From positions 68,832,200-68,896,199 of the forward strand of contig CAMGYJ010000005.1 of NCBI GenBank assembly GCA_946122785.1: a stretch of DNA of 64,000 nt, given 5' to 3'. This DNA comes from Linum tenue (lineage: Eukaryota > Streptophyta > Magnoliopsida > Malpighiales > Linaceae). Positions 1 through 11,300 of the stretch are shown here, piece after piece. Below the pieces are notes generated by a model, which did no database searches, was not told the DNA's origin, and was given only the letters and a program-made list of their open reading frames with translations. The translations under genes were made by a program, and so were the position numbers. Positions within the stretch are counted from its first letter, which is position 1, and every line of letters begins with the position of its first letter.

Positions 1-231
1 TTAAATATGTTTAACGAGTTGAAACCTCTTCCAAATTATAATATTTTTATATTGTTTACAAACCGCTAAAGAAAACCCAATGTTTTGTTTAATTTGAAAC
101 CCCCAATTTCAGTCCCGTAGTTATGATTTGTTTTTACTTTTTATGATCAGTAGTTATTCCAATTTCCAATAACTGGACTCTTTTTATTGGGGTAATTTAA
201 CTTCGTTTTCTTCTTCTTTAAATCTATAAAT
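1..231. other. AT-rich left flank, no gene seen
   Basis: Low-complexity AT-rich DNA with no convincing reading frame or repeat signature. It is the sequence into which Copia-1 inserted; its last five bases (TAAAT) are the probable left copy of that element's target duplication. Confidence 0.5.
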
Positions 232-715
232 TGTTAGAAATCGAACAGAAAATTTTGGGTTACCGATCTGGCTGAGTCGCGGACTAGGTCGCTCTCTTTA
301 AGACGTTCGCAGCACTGCCTCTTATTCGCACAGCAGACTATTAGCCGGTCGCCTCCAGGATAACACAGCCATTCTAATTTTGTTGCTCATCGGTTTTGTG
401 CGAAAACCGGAGCTCAATGAACTCACTCTCTCTCGTGTTTCTGCTCTTCTGAGGTGTGTTTAGAGGGTCTAGGGCGTCTCCTATTTATAGGAGCAGAAAA
501 CCCAGAATATTCCCTCTTTCTTTGGGAATAAGTCATATTTTAATTAGGGAGATAATTACTCCCATAATTAAAATATAATCTATTAAGATAATTATTCCTA
601 ATTATCTCCATAATATTCCTTTTATTAATTATCCATCTTATTTATGTATTATGTGAAAATACTGGATAATTAATTAGGAATTCATTATAGCTTTTCAAAG
701 CTATTCATCCCAACA
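232..715 (-). repeat. 3' LTR of Copia-1
   Basis: 484 bp, nearly identical to 6353-6838. It contains a TATA-like palindrome CTCCTATTTATAGGAG near 479-494, the likely promoter core on the minus strand. The ends are TG..CA. Confidence 0.9.
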
Positions 716-726
716 ATCCCCCACTT
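716..726 (-). promoter_or_regulatory. Polypurine tract of Copia-1
   Basis: On the minus strand AAGTGGGGGAT abuts the TGTTGGG start of the 3' LTR. This is the usual position of the plus-strand primer in Copia elements and fixes the orientation of Copia-1. Confidence 0.8.
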
Positions 727-1254
727 GAATAATTTGAAACTATCTCTGAGCATCAACAGTTCCATAAGATCGGGCATAAACTAAGGTATCGCGAAGATTT
801 GAACCTTAGCGTAGTGGTTACACTTCCGATTTCATAAGGGTGACTCGTAGTCTTGAACCCTATCTCAGGCAATGTAGCACACCGGATCTTTTCATTGAGT
901 GATATTCTCTCATAGGCCGTGCGTTTATGGCCATGCACGTTATCCCGGTTTAGTGAACGCTCTAGCAACTTTTTCCCTCCAAAGTTCTATAGGGAGCGAC
1001 CCCACTCCCACATTCACATAGTTGAGTCTATTAGAAGTACCCCCAAAGTAAAGTACTTTACTCCACATAGAGTATAGATCTCATTAAGAGTTTTAACTCA
1101 ACCTCCAAGGCTTTGGGATTCATGCTTCACTATGCATGAACTTTTCTCAATATTACTCATGACTTGTTATTACCCATTGAACCCGTTTCTTGGGATCTCC
1201 AGTCTATCGGGTCGGGTTACCATCACTTGTAATCCATGGTTCGGTAGGCATAAG

Positions 1255-2545
1255 TCTCATACCCTTCGTGGGATTTTGGACTTTCTCTCTAGATAAACCT
1301 TTCGTCAAAGGATCAGCTAGATTCTGTTAGGATCTTACAGGATCCACCCTCATTGCTCCTATCGTTAGGAGTTCTCTAACAGTACTGTGCTTACGACAAA
1401 TTTGTCGTCTCTTTTCGTTCTAGAACCGGTTCCCTTCTTTAGTAATAGTTGCGGTGCTATCACAATGAATCAACTACCGGAGGGATCGGTCTTTCCCATA
1501 AGGGAATCTCTAGTAGTGACCCTCTCAATCAACTTTCCTCTTTACTAGGCATAGCTAGCTCTATCATTTCTGATTTCTTAGTTGATTGAGCCAAGATCGT
1601 GTACTTCTTAGACTTCCAAGACATAGCTTCTCTATCGATGTTTAAAACACAACCTCTTGTTGTCTTGGAGTCCTCTATAGGGTATTCTAATCCGCATCAC
1701 TATACCCTACCAATACAGCAAAACCATTGATAAAAAATACCAAGGTTTTTCTGTTCTTTTAAGGTGTCTCATGACCCCTTTCAATAGCATTTCAATGCTT
1801 CATACTAGGACAATCAGTAAGCCCGCCAAGTACCCCCCCACTAAATCGGGTATCATGTTTATCAGCTGCCTCTCGCAGACTGTAAATGCTAGTATATTCT
1901 AACTTTCTTACACTGTCTTAGGTGTTCTTTAAATATTTATACTAGCATCATCAAACATGTATGCAGGTGTACATCTTGTACTTTCCTAGTTATTAGGATC
2001 TCTAAGCATAACATTTGTTTCCAAACAGATCCTTCACATTCAAAATTCTCAACCATCATGGTTTTTCAATATTGACATCACGAGTCTTTGTACCAAATAT
2101 CGACGTGTCATTCATAATGCAAGTGTCATTCTCAAATTTGTACTAAATGCACTTGTCACTTTTGCTTTTAAAACCATGAGAGAGAAACAGTTTATTCATG
2201 CCATCGTCTTAGAGTCTATTTCAAATCTTACAATGATTTGTCTGACTATAGACTCCCTAAGCATGTTCAAGAATAACAACCCTATAGGTTGTCCCATGTA
2301 GATTTTCCTATCTAAATCACCATTCACAGAAACATGTTTAACAATCCATCTGACGCACAACACTAGCAATCAGAACATACATGGACGTTATTCTACATAT
2401 GGTGAATAGATAACAAGAAAATTTACAATTTTTCCTTTTCGCTTAAAGCCTTAGCTATTAGGCGATCCTTATACTCATAAACTAAACCAATAGGTTTCAC
2501 TTTTCTTTTAAGAATCCATTTATTACCCATGACTTCATTGCCAAG
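1255..2545 (-). pseudogene. Copia RT-RNase H relic (Copia-1)
   Basis: No open frame survives, but the minus strand still spells Copia pol piecewise. Near 2530-2440 it reads MGNKWILKRKVKP and then DRLIAKAL, the RT N-terminal block. Near 2320-2290 it reads NGDLDRKIYMGQP. GYSDAD of RNase H occurs near 1700. SWKSKKYTILAQSTKKSE follows near 1610. RRQICRKHSTVRELLTIGA lies near 1410-1350, and LADPLTKGLSREK near 1315-1280. The order and spacing match the RT to RNase H end of a Tork/TAR-like Copia polyprotein, with stops and indels between blocks. The YVDD catalytic box is not convincingly readable. The gene is dead and useful mainly for lineage placement. Confidence 0.8.
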
Positions 2546-3479
2546 AGGTAATTCTCAAAGATGCCAAATCTTGTTCGATTCTATCGATATATTACCCAAG
2601 GCTTTTCAACCAAGAGGTAACTCTACACGATTTTAAGTCTTATTAGACTCCAATAATTCCATTTTCGTTAATAATGGATTCTCCCACAATTCTGCATCTT
2701 TATGGAAGTTCGAACTTCTAGCAGACTTGTAGGATCTTTCTTTCTTAGGGTGTAAATAACAAATTCATAACCAAAATCCTTTCGTGATTTATGGTTCATT
2801 TGTTTCTTCTGAGTTTAAACTCAGATTTATTACCCCCACTAGTTCCATTATTTCTAGTAGTAGGCAAGGACACTACCCCCACTATTTTTTGATTCAAAAT
2901 GGAAGTTTCTTGGCATTAATGGATTTCACAACAATATGAGTATTTCGTTTCATAGGAACTATGTGTTTTTATTGTTAACAACATAAAACACACTCATATG
3001 CTCTTCTAGTTATCATGCTACACTGATTTTCTAACGCTACCACATGCATGCCACATATCGAATAATCAGTGCAATCATAATGCAATTAGGCATTTCAAAT
3101 CATTTCAAATAACTAGTCAGACAATCAGAGCACTCTAAAGAGCAATAAATTGTTTATTGTCTTTTCCATCAAGTTTACCCACATAAATCAGATCTATTTA
3201 TTCTGATTCTCTAATCACAAATTTATGGGTCATTTAGCTTGGATATAGAAAATTCATATTTTTCTCAAGCATCCAATAATAATAATATGGGAATGCGATA
3301 TAAGATATTCTAATTCTTCACACATGCACACTTGGAAGAATTTATCTTATCTACTTAACCATTCCTTACATCTAGGATAGTCAATGACTTTCTAGAGGCA
3401 GGGTTCTCTTCCACTTTTCCAGAACCATCAACAATAGTGGTGAGGGTCTTGCCCAACAACACTTTCTCCTTCAATACGC
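2546..3479 (-). other. Expected integrase region of Copia-1, unreadable
   Basis: By position between the protease and RT relics this stretch should derive from GAG-pre-integrase and integrase. I could not recover the HHCC or DDE motifs in any frame, so it is only placed by context. No other gene is seen here. Confidence 0.4.
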
Positions 3480-3700
3480 GTCAATGTATGATTGACCTTA
3501 GCTCGTTTATCACACACATATCTTGAAGCAGTCATATCCAACAACCATTCTTCAGAGTTACCATTAAGGCCTACCTCTGTCATCACCTCAGTAAATTATT
3601 ACCAAATCCTCTTCTTTAGTCAAGTTAACACTAGGTTAAACTTGTTCTTACACTTTCGTGTCTTATGACCTAGTTTCTCACAAATTTAACAGAGAAACAT
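3480..3700 (-). pseudogene. gag zinc-knuckle and protease relic (Copia-1)
   Basis: On the minus strand near 3690-3648 the series C-stop-I-C-EKLG-H-KTRK-C keeps the CX2CX4HX4C spacing of a Copia nucleocapsid zinc knuckle, with a stop inside the knuckle. About 100 bp further on, NSEEWLLDMTASRYVC resembles the aspartic protease block WxxDTGATRHVC, but the D-S/T-G triad is now D-M-T. Both lie upstream of the RT relic in the right order. The gene is dead. Confidence 0.72.
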
Positions 3701-4749
3701 AATGTCATTCTTAGAGGATTGTGTGACAATCTTATGGTTACCACGATGGGTACCATTCTAATTGGTGTGGATCTGGTTCGGCTTGCTGCTCTCATTCTTG
3801 AAACTTTAATGTTTCATAACAGTCTAAGTGGTTCGTGTAGTACTAATAATAGTACTTCTTACAATATCATTATTATGGGCAATAAACCCATTCTATTCCC
3901 ATATATTCTTCAATTCTCACATTTAGACTAAATTATTCTTTCCATAGCATGTATTCAAACTTATACTTTAGTCATCGAGAAAGACACACCTCAATGTCGA
4001 CATATACATGCATCAATTCTAGTTTTACTCTTTAGCATTCACTAAAATTTTCAACTCCATGCATAAAACTACATGACAAAGATTCTAATTTTGTCATTCA
4101 TTAATAACTCAGGAAAAAAGTTTCAGTTCTTACCTCTTCTAAGAAGAATCTGGTATCTTTGTTGATCAATTTTAGTGGGCAGTAGCCATGCCCCTTGACC
4201 AAATCCTCTCATTCTTTAATTAGGCAGCAAACCTCACGTTCTTCCTCTTTGGTACCATGATTGCTTGTTATGCTAATCAGCTAATCACTTCAGTAAATAA
4301 ACACGGCACCCACATAAATAAAATAAAAGGAGGTAGAATAGAACAAATAAATTAACTAGAGTCCTCCTCAAAATTTCCTTCTGTCTCTTTACTTCAGGCG
4401 CTCCAATAAATTGCCCGGAAGAATCCAAAAGCTTCGTTCGGATCAATCTCCGTTGTCTCTCGGTATTGATTACTCATCATGCCCCCCTTCATGGTCCACA
4501 TAATCAAAATCATGATTACCATCGCCAATCGACAAAAGACTCCGCTGCGAGACCTACTTCTAGGGGTGGGCATCCGGTTCGGTAAACCCGAACCTAACCG
4601 AACCGACTTTAAACCGAACCGAAACCGAAATTTTGTTGTTCGGTTCGGAAATCGGAAACAAAAAACGCATAGTTCGGGAGTCAGGGTCGTGTTGGCCGAA
4701 CCGACAATCCGAACACCGAACCGAAAAACCGAAAAACTTAATATACATA

Positions 4750-4838
4750 GCCCAAACCCTCACTTACAGCCCAACTCTCCCCACACCCTACCGAGCCCAA
4801 ACCCTCACTTACAGCCCAACTCTCCCCACAACCCTACC
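4750..4838. repeat. 45-bp tandem duplication inside hAT-1
   Basis: Two head-to-tail copies of a unit starting GCCCAAACCCTCACTTACAG, at 4750-4794 and 4795-4838. They differ by a base or two. Confidence 0.85.
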
Positions 4839-5467
4839 CTCTAGGCAGTCCGCCCCCTTTCCCACTCACGGTCGTCGCCGCTCCACTCCGCCGCTGTCTT
4901 CTCAAGGACCTCGATTCCTCTGGCTCTCCATCGACGCCGTCCCACGCAGAGCACAGCCGACTGACCCCTTCCCATTCCCTCCACCCGCTCCAATCTCATA
5001 ACCAAAAACCTGTAAAGCAAAGAATGAAACACATTCAAAGAACAAACAGAGGCAAAATCCATAAAAAAATCTCTAATTGAAGAAGCAAAATGAGGAGGCA
5101 GAGAAGAATTGAAGATCGGCAATATGCAAAGCACGAAGAAAGCAGTAGTAGATGGGGAATCTAGATCTACAATCTGGGATTTGGGACTCTCTCAGTGAGA
5201 GATGTAGATGCGCGATCAAAATAAAAAACAGAGACGAAGGAGAAAAAAACAAACCCAAATTTACATGCAATCGCTGCCGCCGCTGGGTTGTCTTCTCCGT
5301 CGATGACCATCGTCGCCTGAGTTGTTGTCATTGCCGTTGATTGCATGCCGCCGCCGGGTATTCCTCTCCGTCGAACGCCATCGCCACCTGAGTTGTGCAG
5401 GCCTGGAGTGTTTTGGGTCTGATAGGTAGAGGATGATGGTCGAGATTGGGGGAATCGGGGTGTCGGG

Positions 5468-5559
5468 GAGAAGAGACGATGGTCGTCGGTCGAGTTGGGG
5501 GAATAACGGAGTCGGGGAGTCGAGGAGAAGAGACGATGGTCGTCGGTCGAGTTGGGGGA
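5468..5559. repeat. 57-bp-period repeat inside hAT-1
   Basis: The block GAGAAGAGACGATGGTCGTC plus the next 15 bases occurs at 5468 and again at 5525. The two matching blocks are separated by a short diverged stretch. Confidence 0.8.
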
Positions 5560-6005
5560 TTCTGGGAGAGAGGGAGAGGAGAGGATGATCGAGTTGAGAG
5601 GGAGATGTGATGATTGTAGAGTAAGAGTTGGGGGGAGTCGGAGATCGAGGGAGAGACTGGAGATGGAAGTCGGAGATCGAGGGTTTGAGGAAGAGAGCGG
5701 AGAGGCCAGAGCAAGAGAGAGGATTGGTGGCGGGTCTGGCGGCTGTAAGTGTGACCCAAAACCCTAAAGGAAAGGGGGATAGAAAAGAAAATGAGGAGGC
5801 GCTGGTGCCTGGTGGTGGGCAATTATCTTTCGGGTTTGAGTCTTCCGACCGAACCAAACCGGAATATAATTCGATTCGGTCAAACCGAACCGAATTATAT
5901 TTCGGTTCGAATTCGGTTGAGGGATTCTGTGATTCAGAAAATCGGGATATACTAATTCGGTTCAGTTCAAACCGAACCGACCGAACGCCCACCCCTACCT
6001 ACTTC

Positions 6006-6352
6006 GGACATCCTTGTCCCGTTCACGTATACCAAATTCCAATGGCTTCCTTTTAGTACTTCCGTTAGTTCCTGTTTCATGGAATAAAAAAAAACCCCAA
6101 CAATATAACAGGAACGATTAATTGTACATGAGCAATTAATTTGCCCGAGACGGAATTGACGGCACAAAATTACTCCCTCATCTTTTCTAATCGCCAACGT
6201 CTTATCACCCTCTGTGTGCGTCTCGATTATGAGCTCCAGGATTGAGATTTGCAAAATGGATTACGAGCTCATGTTCAGGCCGCGACCAGATTTGTAAAGC
6301 CAACATCGGCATCCTGTTCGATTGATTTGACAGTAACAGAACGTCTTAAAAT
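6006..6352 (-). other. 5' untranslated/gag start remnant of Copia-1
   Basis: This lies between hAT-1 and the Copia-1 5' LTR. On the minus strand it should contain the primer site and the start of gag. I see neither a good tRNA-Met match nor an open frame. Confidence 0.4.
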
Positions 6353-6838
6353 TGTTAGAAATCGAACAGAAAATTTTGGGTTACCGATCTGGCTGAGTCG
6401 CGGACTAGGTCGCTCTCTTTAAGACGTTCGCGGCACTGCCTCGTTATTCGCACAACAGACTATTAGCCGGTCGCCTCCAGGATAAAACAGCCATTCTAAT
6501 TTTGTTGCTCATCGGTTTTGTGCGAAAACCGGAGCTCAATGAACTCACTCTCTCTCGTGTTTCTGCTCTTCTGAGGTGTGTTTAGAGGGTCTGGGGCGTC
6601 TCCTATTTATAGGAGCAGAAAACCCAGAATATTCCCTCTTTCTTTGGGAATAAGTCATATTTTAATTAGGGAGATAATTACTCCCATAATTAAAATATAA
6701 TCTATTAAGGTAATTATTCCTAATTATCTCCATAATATTTCTTTTATTAATTATCCATCTTATTTATGTATTATGGGAAAATACTGGATAATTAATTAGG
6801 AATTTCATTATAGCTTTTCAAAGATATTCATCCCAACA
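6353..6838 (-). repeat. 5' LTR of Copia-1
   Basis: 486 bp, partner of 232-715. It has the same TG..CA ends on the minus strand and the same TATA-like CTCCTATTTATAGGAG. Confidence 0.9.
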
Positions 6839-7173
6839 CAAATGAACTAATGAAGTTTCAACCCTAGCTACCTCCCCATATAATTATTCTCTGTATACCG
6901 CCACAGCTAGGATGAGAAACCTCTTCTGCTATCATAAGCCAGCCGCTAACCTAGAACCACCACCATTGCATGACTCTATCTCTTTCTCCGCATCGACTCT
7001 CATCACCCCCACCCTATATTGATTTTCTCGAACTTTTCATTGGATCTCTAACTTTCTTGCTAGATTCCTATGGATACTGTCAATGTCCTCCTCCTATTAG
7101 TCAAATCTCAATTCAGGTTCTATGATTTTGCAGACTAGGAAGCGCTACAAAAGTGGCCGCTGGAGGGAAATCC
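6839..7173 (+). other. Single-copy-looking spacer, possible interrupted host exon
   Basis: No repeat signature was seen. TTTTGCAG at 7126-7133 looks like a splice acceptor, followed by 40 bases that run into Copia-2. If Copia-2 and one target repeat are removed, the sequence continues to a GT donor (ATTG|GTAAGT) at 12377 with no stop in at least one frame. I do not recognise a protein. Confidence 0.3.
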
Positions 7174-7377
7174 TGTTGAAATTGATAATTATGTGTACTT
7201 GATTGTAATTAGCCATCCGCTTTTGTACGTATAAATATGTAGCCTGTAACTAGAAAAATCCTAACGCATATAAGAGTTTACCCTTGGAGAGTTCTATCTC
7301 TCCCGTGGACTAGTCCTGATCTTCAGGGAAACCACGTTAAATCCTCGTGTTCATTAGATTTCATATGCTAATTGACA
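7174..7377 (+). repeat. 5' LTR of Copia-2
   Basis: 204 bp, TGTTGAAATTG .. TAATTGACA. A TATA-like GTATAAATATG lies near 7229-7239. Confidence 0.95.
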
Positions 7378-7392
7378 TGGTATCAGAGCTGG
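7378..7392 (+). promoter_or_regulatory. Primer binding site (initiator tRNA-Met) of Copia-2
   Basis: TGGTATCAGAGCTGG directly follows the LTR. It is complementary to the 3' end of plant initiator tRNA-Met, the usual Copia primer. Confidence 0.92.
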
Positions 7393-7638
7393 TCTACTGA
7401 TTCGGTCGATTGTTTGGTGCGGTACGTTAGCTTACAGTTTTGGTGGATTGCTCCTGTGTTGACGGCAGCGTTGGTTCTTGGCCTGGCTGCGTTTGATTAT
7501 TGTGAGGGGCTTTCTTTGGGCTTCTTAGTGTTGTTTGGTTCTTGCTGCGGAGGATTTTTTGTTGGCTTCTTCGTTTGGCTGCACGGGTATCTGTCTTTCT
7601 TTTACAGGTCTATATTCGTGCTCCTGTTTGTGTTCCCT

Positions 7639-8340
7639 ATGGATCCCTCCAAGCTTGATTCAGTTTCCATCAAGTTTGATAGCAAGAATTTCCCTTTGTG
7701 GGAGTTCCAATTCCGGAACTTTGTTGCTGGGAAGCATCTTTTGGGTATTTTGACTGGTGAAACAAAGGCTCCAGCTCAAGATGCGACGGAACAGGCGCAG
7801 GCTGATTGGGCGGCTGCAAATGCCCAACTGATTACATGGCTGGCCGGGAGTGTTGATGTTCCTACTGCGTTGAGCTTACGCCGTTTTGCTACTGCCGCCG
7901 AGATGTGGACACACATCTCCCGCACTCACTCTCAAAATAGTGTCTCGCGGCAGTTCGAGCTCGAAATAGAGATGGATCGTTTGGTTCAAGGAGATCGTGA
8001 CATTCGTGGCTTCTATCAGGCGAGTTTGCACTTGTGGACGGAGTATGACTTGTTGACAGCCTCTCTTGTCACTGGCGCTGAATCTGCTGCCATTTTGAAG
8101 GAAAGAAGTCGGACCCGTGTGATGCAATTTCTCTCGAAATTGCACCCCGAATTTGAACCAATAAGGGCTTCTTTGATTCACCGTGAGGTTGCCACTATGG
8201 AGGATATGTTAGGGGAGCTGATTCGTGAAGAAACCCGCCTCAAAAGTCAATCCAAAATTGACAATGCTAGCTCGGTTGATACGGCGTTTGCGGTGTTTCT
8301 TCTCGACCCCAGTTTTCTCGCCCACCCACCGGCGACGTAA
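7639..8340 (+). pseudogene. gag: gag of Copia-2 (frameshifted before zinc knuckles)
   Basis: The start MDPSKLDSVSIKFDSKNF is preferred over the upstream in-frame ATG at 7372, because that ATG overlaps the LTR end and primer site and encodes only a hydrophobic leader. The body shows the Copia gag fold: WEFQFRNFVAGKHL, then a WAAANAQLITWLAGSV helix, then EMWTHISRTHSQNS, as in UBN2/retrotran_gag families. A single-base indel near 8297 throws the frame into a stop at 8338-8340. The continuation, with two CX2CX4HX4C zinc knuckles (CHFCHDGGHLQIHC and CNYCKKSGHIVLEC), is in the next frame at 8343-8448. Gag forms the virus-like particle that packages element RNA. Confidence 0.88.
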
Positions 8341-11300
8341 TATGTCACTTTTGTCATGATGGGGGACATCTCCAAATCCACTGCAAGAAGCAAAGTTTTT
8401 GTAACTACTGCAAGAAATCCGGTCACATTGTCTTGGAGTGTCCCACCTTAATTCGTCGTGGCAAGCTGCGTTCTCCCTCGAGTGGTTCTTCTTCCCATTC
8501 AGCATATGCTGTGGCTGGTAATGGGGTAGCTTCGGATAGGAATCATGTTGCTTCTTCAACGTCAGTGGTGGGGGCTTCCTCCCCTTCACCTTTCCCGTCA
8601 GATCTGATTCGTAAACTGGTTCAAGAGGCACTTCAAGAGGCTTTACCGTCAGCTCTGACTTCGGCATTCTCCACCGGGGCCACCTCAGGTAAATCTACTC
8701 GTTGGCTTCTTGATTCGGCTGCTTTTAATCATATGACTCCTGATCGTACGTTGTTTCTCCATCTGCGTGCCTCACCTAATATTCAACTCCAAGTAGCTAA
8801 TGGTGCTCGCCTTCCTGTGGTGGGTTGTGGTACTTCAACCTCTGGTTCTGTTACATTATCCGATGTTTTCTTTGTACCGGAGTTGAAACCAAGTTTAGCA
8901 TCAGTGGGTCAGTTGGCTGAGGCAGGATGTGAGGTGATCTTTAATAAGAAGGGTTGTGTTGTGCAGGATCCGCAGACGGGGAAGGTTCTCGGGAAAGGCA
9001 GTAAATGTGGCCGTGTTTTTGTCCTTGATGAGCTGCAAGCTTCAAGGAGCTTTGGGGAGGGCAGTTCGTCACTACCACTTGCTGCTGCTGTTCGCTCTAC
9101 AGGAGAAAAGGAAGAGTTGGATGTTGGTGGTCTCATAAAGCCTTTGTCAGCTAGTAGTTTGTTAGATGAACAGCTTGGTAATTTTGAGACGTTTGATTTG
9201 TTGGAGGAGGAAGTGGATTCTCCTCGTAGGGTGTCACAAGGCTTGTTCGGTTTTTCGGTTCGACCGTTGAATTTTTCTGTTAAAGCCTCGGTTTGGGATT
9301 TATGGCATTGTCGACTTGGACACCCCCACTCGGCTCGTTTAATGTCCATGTTTCGTCAAAACTTGTTACCCGATAAATTCGATCCTGTCTTCACTACTCA
9401 TTCCCCTTGTGTAAGTTGTATTGAGGCCAAAATGTCTCGGCTCTCGTTCTCGCCTAGCACAACGGTTTATGAGAATCCGTTTGATCTGGTGCATACGGAT
9501 TTATGGGGGCCCTCACCGGTGACTTCACGATTGGGATATCGTTACTTCGCATTGTTTATTGACCATGCTACACGGTTTTCTTGGGTTTTCTTTCTTCGGC
9601 AAAAGTCTGAGTTGGTGAATTTTGCCAAGGAATTTGTTCAGATGGTCAAGACACAGTTTGCCAAGACTGAGAAAGTTTTGCGGTCCGATCCCGGTGGTGA
9701 TTTTACGTCGAACGAGTTTCTTGCATTTTACAAAAGTGAAGGGATTCTTTCTCAGGAATCTTGTCCCGATGTATCTCAGCAGAATGGGGTTGTAGAACGC
9801 AAGAACAGGCACATTCTAGAGCTCACTCGTGCTCTTTTGTTTTAGTCTAGTGTTCCTAATCGGTTTTGGGTTGAGGCTATTCAAACTGTTGTGTACCTTA
9901 TCAATCGCCAGATCACTCCTTTGTTGGATCAGTGTTCTCCGTATCAGAAGTTATACGGTAAAGTACCTAATTATTCGGCCTTGCGGGTGTTTGGGTGCGT
10001 ATGTTTTGTTCTGCTTTCTCGCAAAGAACGACATAAGTTAGCTCCGAAGACAGCTCGATGTGTGTTTTTGGGTTATAGTTCGAAACATAAAGGCTATCTA
10101 TGTTATGATCTGATTGATCGTCGAATGCGTATTTCTTGTCACGTTGTCTTCCTTGAGCAGGTCATGTATTTTTCGGTAAATAGGGATGAGTTGCCAGTTG
10201 AAGAATCCCTGGATTTTCTTATTCCTCTACCATCCTTTGACTTTGACATTCCGCATGTGCACCATGCAGCCACGTCGAGTGAGATCTCCTCCTCACATGG
10301 GCAATCTTCACCTGGGCATTTTTTGCCTACATCCCCCCAGTCCATTTCCTCCGCAGGATCTAGCTCTCCCTCTACTCCAAGTGTCACATCCTCATCAGCA
10401 AGCGATGGTGATTCTTCGAGTGCTCCTGGGACGGGTGTTTCTTCGTCAAGGGACAGTAGCTCTCTCTCGCATTTTTCTGCGCCGCCGAATCCACCTTCTG
10501 CCCAAGCCTTGGTTCCCCTTCGGCGCTCGACACGCTCAACTCTTAACCAACCTCCGCCTCGCATGCAGGATTACGTGGGCTTTTCCACTACACCTATTGT
10601 CATACCGTCTAGTTATGCTGAAACTAAGGGTGACCCGCGCTGGGAGAAAGCGATGAAAGACGAGGAGGATGCTCTTGAAGCAAATCATACATGGGATCTG
10701 GTTCCCCGTACACCAGAGATGTCTGTAATCGGCTGTCGTTGGGTTTATGCTATTAAGATGCTCTCTGATGATACTCTTGAACGATTCAAGGCTCGGGTGG
10801 TGGCTCAGGGTTTCCGACAAGAATATGGGATTGACTATGAAGAAACGTTTGCTCCCGTCGTCAAAATGAAAACAGTTCGGTGTGTCTTTGCAGTGGCAGC
10901 AATGAAGGAATGGCCTTTGATTCAGTTAGATGTGAAGAATGCCTTTCTTCACGGTGATATGAAGGAGACGATTTATATGGAACGACCTCCTGGCTATTCC
11001 AAAGGGGATTCAAGTATGGTTTGTAAGCTGGTACGGTCCCTATATGGTCTCAAGCAAGCACCCCGTGCGTGGTTTGAGAAATTTCATGGCACTATAGTTC
11101 AGGAAGGATTTGTCCAGAGTCAGAACGATCCATCACTATTTATCCGCCGCACGATAGATGGGATCATTGTCTTATTGATCTATGTGGACGATATGGTGAT
11201 TACGGGGAGTGATGCAGAGGGAATTACAGATTTGAAGGCATCATTGCACCGATCCTTTAATCTTAAGGAGCTAGGGGATGTCGAGTATTTCTTGGGATTA

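Larger units (their letters stand above)
4561..5997. mobile_element. hAT-1: non-autonomous hAT-like DNA transposon (1437 bp)
   Basis: The element starts TAGGGGTGGGC and ends GCCCACCCCTA, a perfect 11-bp terminal inverted repeat, flanked on both sides by the 8-bp direct repeat CCTACTTC (4553-4560 and 5998-6005). TIRs of the TAGGGGTGGG type with 8-bp duplications are typical of plant hAT elements. Subterminal zones at both ends are crowded with CGGTTCGGT/ACCGAACCG, a likely transposase-binding array. The interior has no transposase: it is GC-rich with two short tandem duplications, and its open frames look like low-complexity by-products. It lies inside Copia-1, so it arrived later. Confidence 0.88.
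232..6838 (-). mobile_element. Copia-1: decayed Ty1/Copia LTR retrotransposon
   Basis: Two LTRs in the same orientation (232-715 and 6353-6838) flank a 5.6-kb interior. On the minus strand each LTR begins TGTTGGGATGAATAGC and ends TTCTAACA, and a purine-rich AAGTGGGGGAT lies just inside the 232-715 copy, so the element reads right to left. Minus-strand relics occur in Copia order: gag zinc knuckle, protease, RT start, RNase H. All are full of stops and frameshifts. Flanking pentamers are TAAAT and CAAAT (4 of 5 match). I found no intact tRNA-Met primer site next to the 6353-6838 LTR. A hAT-like element is inserted in the 5' part. By eye the two LTRs differ at about eight substitutions and two indels. 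Confidence 0.88.

Noticed and set aside
3719..3931. 70-codon plus-strand frame as a small gene
   Set aside because: It lies antisense within the gag/5' region of Copia-1, with no homology or start context of note.
4479..5992. Several 60-240-codon frames inside hAT-1 as genes
   Set aside because: They overlap on both strands, are low in complexity (Pro/Ser/Arg-rich), run into the TIRs and show no transposase motif.
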